Shown here: one piece after another, positions 10,488-23,291 of the stretch
Numbering within the stretch: position 1 is the stretch's first letter
Layout of the letters: each line of letters begins with the position of its first letter
Assembly: GCF_026745355.1 (NCBI RefSeq)
Contig: NC_079205.1
Location: 34,689,137-34,753,136, forward strand
Direction: 5' to 3'
From: Beta vulgaris subsp. vulgaris
Lineage: Eukaryota > Streptophyta > Magnoliopsida > Caryophyllales > Amaranthaceae
Length of the DNA stretch: 64,000 nucleotides
Program-made: the position numbers and the translations under genes
Notes under the pieces: generated by a model
The model's database searches: none
What the model was told of the DNA's origin: nothing
The model's input: only the letters and a program-made list of their open reading frames with translations

Positions 10488-12787
10488 TTTATTTTGGCTA
10501 TTATTTTAACCCGCAATAATCCGTATTTATCTTATAAATTTATATATATTTATTCGAATTATAAAGCTGAAACTTTTTTTATAAAGTATTGGTTTTTTTT
10601 AAGAAGTGTTTAGTGTTTATTGTTCTATTTGTAATATGATTATTTTGAATATATTTTAAGGAAGTTTGACTTATTGTCAAGTTAATATGAAAAATCTTCG
10701 TATTTTTAATAAGCAAAAGAAAGAGTTTATTGTTAATTATAAGAATTGAGTTATTATTCTGTCTTTCATGACATGTCATTAAGAAAAGCTACTTGCAAGT
10801 TATGGTATTACCATCTCTTACGACATATATTTTTTTGGCATGTATATTTTCTATGAGATGAACTTGGTTATTTAATGTCTTAAATGACATATATGCATAT
10901 GATCAAATTCATGCAAAGTGATTTATATACATTGAGTAAATCATCAATATGTTTATTTTGTTGATTTATAAGTGTTAAGACAACCTATGAGTTCGAAGTA
11001 AGCATAATTGACTATTTTTTAAAATTTATTAAAGGTGAAAATTGTTCTAGTTTATTCCTTTGAAGGAAAGAAGTTTAGTAGTTATTTTTTTAGGAGTGAA
11101 AAGGGCAATACATTATATTATGTGCTAAGAATGTGAAATTAGTCATTTGATGTTTTATGTAGTTGGATGATCTTTAATGTTTAGTGACATGAGTAAAGAA
11201 GGAAAAATTTATGATTTGTGAGACAAGAAGTGGATAATGAATGGTTTATATTAGCTTGGAGAAATAATTAAGATTCAGATAAGTTATATATTTTGTTTAT
11301 GGATATAGTCAACACCATCTTAGCAATGATATACATATAACCTTTAAAAGGTGACAAAATAAGGAATATTATGAGGACCTTATTATAGGTATATGAGATA
11401 CCATATTTGAAGCTGGATTTAATTAAGGAATTTTCCCCTATGCTGAATCGCAAATATTTTAAAAGGAGTTATCGTTGTTATAGTTAGGCAAAGAAAGTTC
11501 GAAGCAAGACCATACATGAAACTTTAGTAGGTTCCTTTAAGATCATTTTTGTTTTAAAAGGTGAAGTAAGATACTAGAATTCTCTAAATGTATTCTGAGT
11601 TGATTTTGGGAATTATTGAGTGTCAAGAGGAGTATTATTTTTGGAAGTAGTCTTAAACTTCTGCTTGAATGATAGTGTATCATTGTTGTTTTGGCAATAT
11701 GAAGGATAGAGTGATTCTAAGGATTGGGTATATCACTTATTGAAATAATAAAGTGACTCTAATAATAGAATAAATATATTATTTTGGGAGAAATCTGGAG
11801 CTCAATAAAAGAGAAAAAGGGAAGAAACTAGGCAATCAAGGTAATGGAATTTGGAAAGAATAGTCATATTTTTATATATTATGGATTTAAGCATTGAGTT
11901 TATATTATGTGAAGGAGTTGATTTTATTGAATTGAAGATTGTATGAGAAAAAGATTGTTTATTTACTATCTCAAGTCCTAGTTGACTACTGTCTATTTTT
12001 GAGAGAATATTAATTATGGTACTTTAAGAAAAATTTGAAGATGAATTTCGAGGAGTTAGTTTTGAGGACCTAAGTAAGGAAGTCTTTTTTTTTTTTCAAG
12101 TATATGTTGTGTTAGTATATATGCCAACAAGTTTTATTTTGCTTGTGAATAATGATGAATGATTTGATTTTGATTTTTAATAAAGTAGGAGCAAGGGTAA
12201 TTCGTTTTTTATGATATTCATTGTGAGACCTTCATGAGTTATATGAAGCTGATTAAATTTTGAGGAAAAACAACGTATTTTACAAACAAAAGGAAAAAGC
12301 TGTTTGAATATTGTATTTTCGAGTAAATCTTACGAAAGGTTTTATAAAGTTATTTTGTTCTCACTACATTATAGCATTTTGATAATATATTAGTATTTTC
12401 TTAAATAGTTTTCCTACAAAACTTGTCTTTAGTATCAGTATGTAATTCTTTATTATTTCAAGAATTTGGAAAAATTTCTGCTCAAATTTTATAAACTTTT
12501 CATTTTGTCATGAACTATACCTTTTGGACTTATTCAAATATTTTCTTTATTATATTGATCTATTATTGAAGGCAATTATTTGAAATAAAGGTTAAATATT
12601 TTTAAAGCTTAAAAGTTATTTTTGAAAGTGTTATCTCTCTAGTGATTTTATTATTACATTTCAAGCAACGATTCTTTTATTGTTGTATTACGAAGTTTTT
12701 GTATTACAAAGTTGGTAAATGATTTTAAGTCAAGTTTTAAGCCTTAGCGAGTTACGGGGGCGTAACTCCTTTTAAGAGGGGTAGAAT
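10488..12787. other. Non-coding interior of G3
   Basis: About 2.3 kb of AT-rich sequence, poor in C on the plus strand, with no frame over about 65 codons and no gag or pol motif on either strand. It ends in a polypurine-like ACTCCTTTTAAGAGGGGTAG (12765-12784). It could be the 3' untranslated part of a large chromovirus or a LARD-type interior. Confidence 0.6.
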
Positions 12788-12867
12788 GCGACAAAATTTC
12801 GCGCTTTTAACTTAAAACACTATTTTTCGCCTAATTTTGACTTATTTTATGAGTTATTAAATAAGCC
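12765..12867 (+). repeat. Upstream PPT and truncated LTR start of another chromovirus
   Basis: CCTTTTAAGAGGGGTAGAA is followed by TGCGACAAAATTTCGCGC. This has the layout of a chromovirus polypurine tract followed by an LTR 5' end. Only about 80 bases of this LTR-like sequence exist before the solo LTR at 12868, and the sequence after that insertion leads into G3's own PPT. It is probably a fossil end of an older related element. Confidence 0.45.
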
Positions 12868-15413
12868 TGTAACACCCCGATAATTCTCTCTTTTTAGAAA
12901 ATACTTTCATAATATACAAGTAGAGAATTACCCAAGTATTATCGCCCGTGTGATAACATATCGGCTTATTCAGAATTTTGCAGCGGAAAACAATTAACTA
13001 AACTTTAACTTTAGTAAAACTCAACAAGTAAATGACAAATGTTTAGGACTTAAACAAACCAACTTAAATAACTCAACCAACTGAAATAAACATGTTCCTA
13101 AGAAAACAAAAATTAAATTATGCTAGATACACAGTCTCTCCACTCCAGATTCCCAATGATGCACATCTGCGAACCTGTAATGTCAATGCTATATCGACTC
13201 TACTCACCATAAGGATCATCACAGGATCAATAAGGCAATGTCATGATCACATACACAAATAAAGCACGCACGTAATCAGCAAAGCTGAGTACTACATATC
13301 AACATAAGCATTCTTAAACATGATACTGAATAATAACGTGTAGGAATAAATAATAAATAATCATATAATAATATGCAGACAATTTTTACTGAACTAAACT
13401 CAAAACATCTTTTATTTACTTTAAATGGAATAGTTATTGGACTATGAGTTGTCCTACTAACCGGCCTTCATTACGAAGACGAAATACGTGAGCAACTACG
13501 TATTCTCGAGTGACCTACGATATCGAGGAACCTTTGACTAAAAAGAGGAATGGGGATCAACCATCATAGAAAAGCTATGGCACACTCACTATAATCCAAC
13601 TCCCAACGTCCAACTCTAGACGTGCACAAGTCTAGAATCTACAACTATTCTCGTTTCACTTTACGTTAGTTACCAATTATTACTTGTCATGACACCACAC
13701 ATACAAGCAACACTTAAATAATCAAATACATCAAAATAGCTTCTTTTATCTTAGGATTTAATAAGTATCACAACTTACAATCCAAATTTACTTCCTTTAA
13801 TCCAATCCATTTTAATTGTTGAACCTAGCCAACAAACCAACTTACCTTTATATAGGTATACTTCCAACTTACCAAATAAGGTCCACAATCCTCATAAGAT
13901 AATAAAATAATGCTTATCAAAGAATACATGAACAACATGACTCAAATCTCAATAACGTAATCATCATACGAATTACTAAATAACTTTCTTTTCATGCTTG
14001 CATCAAATAATCCATACAAACATACAATCTAAATACTCAAAATAACTCAATTCACATGCTTGCACACAGGCATAAAACATGTGATAATCAAATATACTAG
14101 AATTCATATATATATGAACATAATAAGTTCCTATACATGATACTACAAATCTCTTAAACATGATACTAATCACATCGCACGTAATTATGTACGAACCTCG
14201 TGTAAACTAGCCCGTAGGCCACTTTTAATTCTCTAAAAGTTCCCTACGAAATATTCTTCGCCTAGATTACAACAAAACCGAAATTAACAACCTTAAATAA
14301 AAATTACAGCAGCTTTAAATAATTTAAAACCCCCTTTAAATACGTTTAAAAGTCAATTTTAATATCAAACTTGCATTATTTTTAGTTCCTAGCATAGTAC
14401 GAACATACTAGTAATTAAAAACTCTATAAATAAACCCTTTCTGAAATTACAGGAACTTTAAAAATTAATAAACCTCCTTAAAACACGTATAACATATTTA
14501 AAATCATATTCTAAGTTAATCTCATAGTACATAATATGCTACTATGGTTTTCTAGCAATTTAAAACCCTAAAAATTCATGTTTTCATGATTAAAACTAAA
14601 AATCTAATCATAATAACAAATCTAAAATTTTCTTATATTATAAACTATAGATAACTGAAATTACTTATTAAAAATCGTAATTAAAACTAATAAACATGCT
14701 TAATAATAATAGAAAACATAAAAAATATAGTCTTTATTGGAATCTTAAGAAGAAAGAAAAGAAAACAACCAACAAAAGAGGAGGAGAAAAAGGCGCCGGC
14801 AGCAACAACCACCAGCAGCAGCACAACAACAGCAAATTCGGAATTTTAGGAGGGCTTGTGACGTTTCTTGTTGAAGAAGAAACGTTACTTCAAGAAGAAG
14901 AAAAGTGCTTGAGAGAAACAATGGAGGAACGGACGAAGAGGAGAGAGAAAACCGAGAGGAAGAAAATAACGTGTGAATGGCGTGTGAGAGAGGAGAAAAT
15001 AATTTGTGTGGGATAAAATAATTGGGTATTAGGATATTTATATAAAGGCTTCCTTTTTGGGCTTAGGAAAAAGAGATAAGGTTTAATGAAATTTGATGAT
15101 GATCAAGATAAATAACTTAAGACTTTAATCATCAATATGACTCTTTTTCCTTTTTATCCTTTTAGGATTTTTAGATTCCTCAGTTTCATTAGACTTCTTT
15201 TTCAATATAAATTAGTACTTAAAACTTTTATAAAAACATGCTTAATTAAAATATTCTCAATTTTTTAAGCCATGAAAAATAATTTCATTTGACTTTTAAA
15301 ATAGTCAACCTTTTTAAATAGTCAAATCATTTCAAAACTAATTTGGGTTTAAATATAAATATATAAATACTTAATTATATTTATAAAATCCTTTAAAATT
15401 ATGGGGGATTACA
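12868..15413 (-). mobile_element. Solo LTR of the G2 family, TSD AAGCC
   Basis: The plus strand reads TGTAACACCCC...GGGGGATTACA, flanked by exact AAGCC duplications (12863-12867 and 15414-15418). It aligns along its length with the G2 5' LTR at 19729-22298, so it is the same family and orientation. The internal region is missing and both ends are intact with a TSD, the signature of LTR-LTR recombination. A TATA-like TTTATATAAA lies near 15037-15048 (minus-strand promoter). The open stretch at 14696-15016 is GC-rich leader sequence of the LTR, not a gene. Confidence 0.88.
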
Positions 15414-15507
15414 AAGCCAACCTACTTTAATAGAAAAATTTTAGTATATGTGAATTACTTGCTTTATCTCTTACTTGCTTGTGTCAAGTTTCGAGGACGA
15501 AACTTCT

Positions 15508-15520
15508 TTTAAGGGGGGTA
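15508..15520 (+). other. Polypurine tract of G3
   Basis: TTTTAAGGGGGGTA lies just upstream of the 3' LTR and is preceded by TTTCGAGGACGAAACTTC, the usual chromovirus context. It would prime plus-strand DNA synthesis. Confidence 0.75.
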
Positions 15521-15523
15521 ATC

Positions 15524-17319
15524 TGTAATACTCCGTACTTTTAGTAAGTTAATATTTATATTTTTAGAAAAATTTTAGTTTTTAAAAAGGTTTTATTTAC
15601 TAAAAAGACTTATTATTTATTATAAAGGCTTTTATAAGAAAGGTTTTGGGTATTTAAAACAAATTTTAACCCAAATGCATTTTGGGCCTACCTTTCCTAA
15701 GTTTTACATTCAAGTAGTTGGTTCAAAATAAAATTAAAAATATTTTAAAAACCGTTCCATAAAGGTTTGCAAAAAGAAAAGAAAAAAAAAGATTTAAAGA
15801 AATTGCAAAAAAAAAAAAAAGATTTTTAAAAAGGAAAAAAAAATTACGTCGGCAGCAATATCACGCCACCACGCAGCTTAGCCTTATGTTTATCAACTTT
15901 GAGTTCTATTTATATTACTTCTTAGCTTCTTAATTATTTAGCTTCTAGAATTAAGTTTTATGGGATAATTTATATCTTTTCCTAATCTTAGTTGGATAAG
16001 TGTAAATATTAGTTATTTCTTAGCTAGATTAGTTTATCCTTTTTCCTATATTTATCTTTTAGTTTGCTAGTCCTATTCCTATTCTACTTATCCAACTAGT
16101 ATAAATAGGGGTCTCCACTCATCATATTTTTCACACCAAATTTGAGAAATAAATCTCTTTTCTCAAGTTTATACTCTCTCTGTCTTCTAGCCTACCTTTC
16201 TCTTCCTCCCTAGTAATTATTAACAATTAAGGTGTGTGTATTTGTAGATCTTTAATAATTGTTTTGCAAGTGTAGTTACATGTTTTTAGGAAAATATTTT
16301 GGATTGAAATACATGTTTTATGAGTTTTGTTATGAACTGCATTTGTGCTTATATGAACATGTTTGAATGTTTACAAATTTTATTTATGAACTTTAAGTTA
16401 TGTCTTTCGTTTAATATATTTATAAAGTTTGACCTTTGAATTTATATTCAAATATTTTAGAAGGAGTTTGATCTTTTGATTCATGTTTAAATATTTAAAA
16501 AGGAGTGGTTTTTGAACTATTATTATTTTTCAAAGGTTAATCCTTGAGCAAGTTATTTTATTTATGCTTTTATATGGCTAAGTTTTAAGAATTATTATTC
16601 TTTTTAAAGGGGGATTATTTCAGAAGGATTTTTATTAGATATATGATCTTTTATGATCGCAATTATAAAGAGGCAATGGCTTGTTATTTATTAGCAAGAA
16701 CGATAGCCATTTTATTATTTATCCATGTACTTTTGTGGACAAGGTAGTAACCCCTGGTAATAGACTCAGTAAGGAATACTAAACTTGGGGGGTGCACACA
16801 CTTTAGGCAAGGTATCTAGGCAAGGAAAAGGATTTTTATTAAAGTTATATACTTTATATTATATAGGTATTATCAAGTATCCAAGAAAGGTTTTTTGAAA
16901 TTAAATATTTCAAAAGTTTAATTAAATAATGTGTTTAATATTCCGCATATACATGTACTCAGTATTTTCACTGACACGCTTTTATTTGTTTTGTTTTACG
17001 GCTTTGTCCCTGTGATGACCCTATTTTGGTGAGTAGATTTTACAGGTTGATATGATGCATACTTCATGTTGGGGAGCTAGTGAGGAATCATAATTAGTGA
17101 AGGAGTTTTTCTTTATTTCCATTGTTATATAATTGTACAATAAAATTTATATTTATAAAGAGAAGTTATTTAAGTTATTTCTGCTGCATTAGTTTAAAGT
17201 TCAGTTAGTAGTTAGTATTAAAGCCTTTAACGTTATCACGTGGCGATAATACTCTCAAGTTTCTCAAGGAGTTTTATATTAAATAAGTTTCCGATGAAGA
17301 GAAATTTGGGGGTGTTACA
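15524..17319 (+). repeat. G3 3' LTR (complete)
   Basis: 1,796 bp from TGTAATACTCC to GGGGGTGTTACA, followed by the GATAA duplication. It carries the TATA box at 16100-16108 and the uninterrupted site for the solo LTR. It is the reference for judging the damage in the 5' LTR. Confidence 0.88.
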
Positions 17320-18130
17320 GATAACTCCAAACTTCTTGGGTTTCTCAAAACGTCTATAGGAGGTCAATTTTCCCAAAGGGTTTCTCAACACTACTTTCTG
17401 AATCTCACAGTCGATATTAGACTTGTAAGGACTTAACCAGTTCATTCCCAGAATTACATCTAGGTCTCCCAAATTGAATTCTATTAAGTCAGATGGAAAA
17501 ACACAGTCTCCTATCTTCAAAGGCAAATTTCTAAATAATTTGGTACACCTTATGATCTCTCAAGTAGGTATACTAATAGGCAAATGAATCACTTCAAAAT
17601 CTACTAACCCCAATTGAATTTCCTTAGTCAAACCTTGCTCAAATCACCGAGCCTTTAACTCCTCAGTGGCTACTACTTCAAGTGCAAATTCAGACAATGC
17701 TATGAACTTGCTATAATACTTCGAGATAGTCATGCTCCTCATTCTAAGGTTGATAAACTCTTGGACCTTTAGTTTACTCATAAAAGCAGGGTAAAATTTT
17801 CCTCTAAAGCAGCAATAAAGGATTCCCAATTAAACTCTTTCACAATACTAAGTATAATCTCATTCTCTTTCCACCATAAGTCAGTCTCATCTTTCAGATA
17901 TGGTACGACTTTACTTTAATAGCTTCAGGAAAATTCACAACCCCAAAAATCTTTTTACATTTCCTAATCCTACTCTCTAAGAAGATAGGGTAAGCTTGCC
18001 CCTTATTGTACAACAGTTTAATCTTAGCTAGTCTCTCAACCATGTCCCCAGCAGGATCGGGACTCTCAGCTCTTTCGTGAGTCAATTTCTCTGCCAATAG
18101 GCGAAAGCAGAAGCTAAGACATCATTGTTG
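17320..18130 (-). pseudogene. G2 gag-protease remnant
   Basis: Reading on the minus strand: a gag segment (about 18100-17830; MVERLAKIK, FLESRIRKCKKIFGVVNFPEA), a retrotransposon-gag core (17829-17644; FYPAFMSKLKVQEFINLRM, then YSKFIALSEFA), then the second half of a retropepsin (17570-17327; KIGDCVFPSDLIEFNLGDL, DVILGMNWLSPYKSNIDC). The gag CCHC zinc knuckle and the first half of the protease with its DSG active site are missing, so an internal deletion has joined gag to mid-protease. Frames are broken by stops. The end ...EKPKKFGVI abuts the GATAA duplication and continues at 7509. Confidence 0.85.
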
Positions 18131-19711
18131 TTTGACACTCTACTTCGCGGTTGAAACTTAACGTAACTCTACTTTAGGTTCTAGCATAACTTACATGCCT
18201 ATCTAAGAAGGCAATATTTGATTTGATCATTAAAGATCGCATCAATAAATAATTTCTCAACTATTTTCAAGGTCAACATGAAATGTCCTCTAATAGTCAC
18301 ATAATCATCCTTGTAAAATATATTCACATCAACATGCAAGTAGAAACAAGCAGCAAGCAAGAATATAATCACATAATGAAAATTTAAATAATAAAAATAC
18401 TCCCATCACGTGCTCAGAATAAATTATTACTCGCTCATATGAATAAATAATAGCTTTTATTCCTCAATCGATAATAAGAATATTCTCTAATACAAAATAA
18501 CCAACTTATTCCTCAACGATATGAGAATGCTAAATAAGAAAATTTAAACCATTGTATCTTGACTACTTTCCAACAATTAATCTTAAAGCATAAATAAATA
18601 CTCTATGAAATTACACTGTCTTTCCTATCCTTATTTCCTTTATACTTTCATGGAGTAAACATTTCATCTTCAAAGTCTCCAGAGTCTTCACTATAATAAT
18701 AAATAATAGTAATAATAATAACTTGAATTCCTAGATCTAGTATATCTTTAAATCCTTTTAGGTTGGTGTCCATTTCCATCCACCTCTAAATCACTCACAT
18801 CCTCAGATAAGGTCTCCAAGTAATATTGTAGATATCCTTTCAGGTTTGCGCTCTACTACGATCAAACTCTTGAATTACTTTATATCGCTAACAGGGATGC
18901 CTACTTTTAACACATAATGCATAATGATCTCCAGACTAATGTAACTATAACTTCCAGGCTCATGACATCGAACATTCTCATCATCACTCAATACAATTGG
19001 GTTATGATGGCTTCCTACTCTATGAACTTGTTTGGCAGACATGGTTAGGGATCTACAACAAATAAACCTATTCAATAAATATACCTAGTACTCTCCCTGA
19101 ACGCAATTCCCAATAATAAACAATTAAGAGTTACCATTAACATCATATGCACAAGAATGTAACAATTAGCAGGGAAGTAAATATAAACAGTTAGCAGGGA
19201 AGAAACATAATCATGAATAGTTAGCAGGGAAGAAAAATAATCATGCAGAACTAACTATTCAATGCAAGCATATAATATTTCTATTCTATATGCCCTTACT
19301 ATACTACCCATTCTCACAATTAAAACTTTTAAAAGCATGAACAATAATGCAAGCATCCTTTAAAAATAATACTAATGAAACTCGAACGAATTAAAAATTT
19401 CGACTAAAAAAAAAAAAATTCGGACCTTATGAAATTCGAAAAACAAAAAAAATTTCGACTTCCTAAAAAAAAATTTCGATTTCCTAAAAAAAAATTTCGA
19501 ACAATATCCTAATAAAAAAATTTCGGACAACTTACAAAAGAAAAACAAAATTTTTGAACTTCCTCTACGAAAATTTTCGGTCCTAAAAAATAATATAATA
19601 ATATATTCCTATAAGTTTTTCAAAATGAATAAGTATGAGCAATTCTAAAAATTTATTCAAATAAAGTAAGCTAGTTAGTTAGGCGCCAAAAACTTTTGAA
19701 AATAACCTAAA
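18131..19711 (-). other. G2 5' untranslated/leader region
   Basis: AT-rich sequence between the primer binding site and the gag remnant. Short frames here (for example 18875-19075) have no recognised domain. An A-rich stretch at 19385-19600 repeats AAAATTTCG at irregular spacing. I see no other gene. Confidence 0.5.
19385..19600. repeat. AAAAATTTCG-rich imperfect repeat
   Basis: AAAAAATTTCG or a close variant recurs about seven times, joined by CTTCCTA-like spacers roughly 20-25 bases apart. It lies in the G2 leader and has no coding potential. Confidence 0.55.
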
Positions 19712-19725
19712 GCTCCTAGATACCA
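19712..19725 (-). other. Primer binding site of G2 (tRNA-iMet-like)
   Basis: On the minus strand, TGGTATCTAGGAGC lies three bases after the LTR's terminal TTACA. It matches the usual initiator-tRNA-Met site TGGTATCAGAGC apart from a small internal difference. It fixes the LTR as the 5' LTR of the minus-strand element. Confidence 0.7.
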
Positions 19726-19728
19726 CTT

Positions 19729-22298
19729 TGTAACACCCCAATAATTCTCTCTTTTCAGAAATACTTTTATAATATACAAGTAGAGAATTACCCAAGTATT
19801 ATCGCCCGTGTGATAACATATCGGCTTATTCAGAATTTTGCAGTGGAAAACATATAACTAAACTTTAACCTTTTATTATAAATAAATAACTAAATAAACA
19901 AGTACTTAAAAATCAACAATCTAAATGAGTCTTATTCAAACCAACTTAATAATGTATATTCTTACTAATGCAGAAAATAACATGAACTAGTCACACATTC
20001 TCTCCATTCCAGATCCCTAATGATGCACATCTGCGAACCTGTAATGTCAATACTTTACTTAATCTGCTCACCAAAATGGGTCATCACAGGATCAATAAGG
20101 CAAAGCCATGATCACAATCACAAACAAAGTACGTAATCAGTAAAGCTGAGTACTACATACTAAAACATAAGCATTCCTAACATGATACTAATAAATAACA
20201 TGCATGGATAAATAATAATATAATCATATAACAATCTGCAGATAACTTTAACTGAACTAAACTCTAAACATCTTTTTATTACGTTAATGGAATAGTTATT
20301 GGAACTGAGTTGTCTTATCTACTAATGCCTTCACCTACGAAGACGAAATACGAGTGCTACTAGGCACTACAACGCATTTCAGATTGACCTGCGATATCGA
20401 GGAACTTTTGCTAACTGAAAAAGGGATGGTGATCAATCCATATCCTGTAAAAAGCCATGGCTCGCTCACCATGTACTCCAACTCCTAATTTCCGACTCTA
20501 GACGTACACCAGTCTAAAGTCTATAACTATCCTTGTTACACTTTACGTTATTTACATATTATCACTTGTTATGACACACATACAAGCAATCACAGAAAAA
20601 CACATCAATCATTCACAACTTACTTCTTTTATCTTAGGATTTAATAAATGATCACAACTAACAACCCAAGATTACTTTCTTTTAATCTCAAACTTTCTTA
20701 TTTTGTTGAACCTAGCCAACAATACTCTTACCTTTAAAAAAAAGGCATAACTTATCAACTTACCCAATTAGACCCACAGTTCTCATAAGACAATGAAAAT
20801 AAAACTTGACAGGGAATACATGAATAACATGATTCAATCTCTATAACATATATTAATTCCTCATGCGAATTAATAAATAAAAACTCCCTTTTCATGCTTG
20901 TATCAAATATTCCATACAAACATACAATCTAGTACTCATAAGGAATCTCAAATCACATGCTTGCACACAGGCATAAAACATGTAACAATCAAATACTAGA
21001 AATCACATATGAACATAATAAGTTCCTATACATGATACTAAAATTTCTTCCTCCTTAAATCATTATACTAATCACATAGCACACAGGTATATACGTACCT
21101 TGTGTAAACTAGTCGGCAGACCACTTTTAACTCCTTAAAAGTCTCCTACATAATATTCTCCGCCTAAAAATCAATATAACTAAAATCAATACTCTTAAAT
21201 AAAAAATACAGCAACTCTAAAATATTTAAAATCCCCTTTAATTATATTCAAAAGCTAATTTTAATATAAAATTCAATGACTTTTAATTTCAAACATAGTA
21301 CTATCATACTAGTAATTAAAATTCTTAAAACTCCATAAATAAAATCCTTTCTGAAATTCCAACAACTTTAAAAATCATAAAACCTTCTTTAAACATATAT
21401 AAACATGTTTAAAATCATAATCTAAATCAATCTCATAGTATCTAACATGCTACTATAGTTTTCTAGTAATTAAAACCCTAAAAATCCATGCTTTAATGAT
21501 TAAAACTTCAATCTAACCATAATAAACAAATATGAATTTTTATTCTCATAACATTTAATTATAAATGAATCAAGATTATTTATTAAAGCAGTAAATTAAA
21601 CCCAATAATCATGATTAACATTAAAAGAAAGCATAAAAACATAGTCTTTAATGGAATCTTGAGGAAAAAGAAAACAACCAACAAGAGGAAGAACACGAGA
21701 GTGCCGGAAGTGGAGGACCACGGCAGCAACACAACGACGCAACTCACGGTGGTTTTGGAAAGCTTGTGACATTTCTAGTTGAAGAAGAAACGTTACTTGA
21801 TGAAGAAGAAAGAAAGAACTTGAAAGAGAGAAAGAGAGAGAAAAACCGTGAGAGAGGAAGAGAGAGGAATGTCGTGAGATTGGGTATGAGGAGAGAGAAA
21901 ATAATTCTTGTGTGGGGTAAAATAATTGGGTGTTAGGATATTTATAAATGCTTCCCTTTTGGGCTTAGGACAAGGAGATTGGGCTTAATGAAAATTTATG
22001 ATGAATAGGATAAACAAGTTAGAACTTTTATCATCAATATGACTCCTTTTCCTTTTTGGGTTCCTCAAGTCCATTAGACTTCTTTTCCAATAGAAATTAG
22101 TATTTAAAACTTTTATCAAAGCATGCTTAATGAAAATGTTTTTAACTTTCTTAAATCCTTAAAATAATTTCATTTGACTTTTAAAATAATCAACCTTTTT
22201 AAATAGTCAAATCATTTTAAAATTAGATTATGTCTAAATATAAATATATAAATACTAAAATATATTTATGAAATCCTTTAAAATTATGGGGGATTACA
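19729..22298 (-). repeat. G2 5' LTR
   Basis: 2,570 bp; the plus strand reads TGTAACACCCCAATAATTC...TTATGGGGGATTACA. It has the same structure as the solo LTR at 12868-15413. The minus-strand promoter has ATTTATAAATATCC near 21935-21950. The transcribed leader has a pyrimidine-rich stretch and a GC-richer segment (about 21690-21760). Its 5' end at 22298 abuts another LTR of the same family. Confidence 0.85.
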
Positions 22299-23291
22299 CT
22301 ATTTTCAAAGATACCTTTTTAATACAAAAACTTAGAGGATTATCAAAGCATTATCATCCGTGTGATAACGTATCGACTTATTCAAAATTTTACAGCGGAA
22401 ATAAAACTTTGAAAACTAAATGCTTAGTCAACCATAAGTCAACTCCAAAACCAAACCAAAAGTCAACTATTCAAACCATAATAAAAGTCGAACATTAAAA
22501 GTATGATCGCCATAATAAAAGTACTATAAGCGGGATTTCATGATTCATCATATTCAGACCTGTAATTATCGATGCTTTATTGATCCTGAGCGACTGATCA
22601 CCAAAAAGGATCATAACAGGATCAATAAGGCACAACCATGATCGACATACACAAAAGCATGTAATTAGCAAAGCTGAGTTCTACATAATAAATAAATATA
22701 AAACCTAGCATGATACTAGTAAGCATTAAAGCAGATTTAAATAATTATATAATAACATGACAAACTAATTATACTGAACTTGGCTCACAACCAAGGTTAA
22801 TTATAATTTAGATTGAATATGTAGTGGAAAAAGTTGACCTAACTAGTCTTCAATATAGAAGACGAAGTATGGACGCGAACCCATACTCCCATGACCAACA
22901 ATATCGAGGTACTAATTAAACAAAATAGGACATGATGATCGACGCGGTCTCTAGAAAAGCCATGAGATACCACCATATACTCCAATTCATATTAATCCAA
23001 CACTTCAGACATGCACAAGTCTAAAGATTATTGCCATTCACTTTTCACTTTAAGTGATTAATGAAGTATTTATTAGTTATAACTCAACAAGTAAGACAAC
23101 CAACATAAACATCAAGGATACACGAAACTTCCATTTTATCTTAGCATTAGATAAGGTGATCAAAAACTCAAACAATCCAAGAATAATTCCATCACTTAAT
23201 TTAATAACCAACCAATATTTATTTGTTAATCTAAGTCAACAATCAACCAACCTTTCCATATGTGAATAGCCAACTTACCAAATAAGGCCCA

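Larger units (their letters stand above)
7510..17319 (+). mobile_element. G3: non-coding, internally deleted Gypsy-type element
   Basis: The element begins TGTAATACTCCGTA and ends GGGGGTGTTACA, flanked by GATAA duplications. It has a 5' LTR (7510 to about 10487), an interior without coding capacity, a polypurine tract at 15508-15520 and a 3' LTR at 15524-17319, all in plus orientation. The 5' LTR lacks the last 400 bases seen in the 3' copy, so a deletion has removed the LTR end and the primer binding site. Two solo LTRs are nested in it. Its LTRs are distantly related to those of G2 (shared 3' sections around GTTATCAC...GGCGATAATAC and the GGGGTGTTACA terminus). Confidence 0.85.
4682..22298 (-). 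mobile_element. G2: minus-strand Gypsy chromovirus split by a nested element
   Basis: The 5' LTR (19729-22298), primer binding site (19712-19725), gag-protease (17320-18130) and RT-integrase (4682-7509) lie in order on the minus strand. A 9.8-kb insertion at 7510-17319 divides them. Removing that insertion and one copy of GATAA joins ...KKFGVIS to AMQVTKLMRK in one frame. No correctly oriented 3' LTR is found; the 3' end is lost at about 4680. Confidence 0.85.

Noticed and set aside
14696..15016. Open frame of 106 codons, Lys/Glu-rich
   Set aside because: It lies inside a solo LTR with exact TSDs; it is purine-rich leader sequence read on the non-transcribed strand, and the homologous LTR does not keep it.
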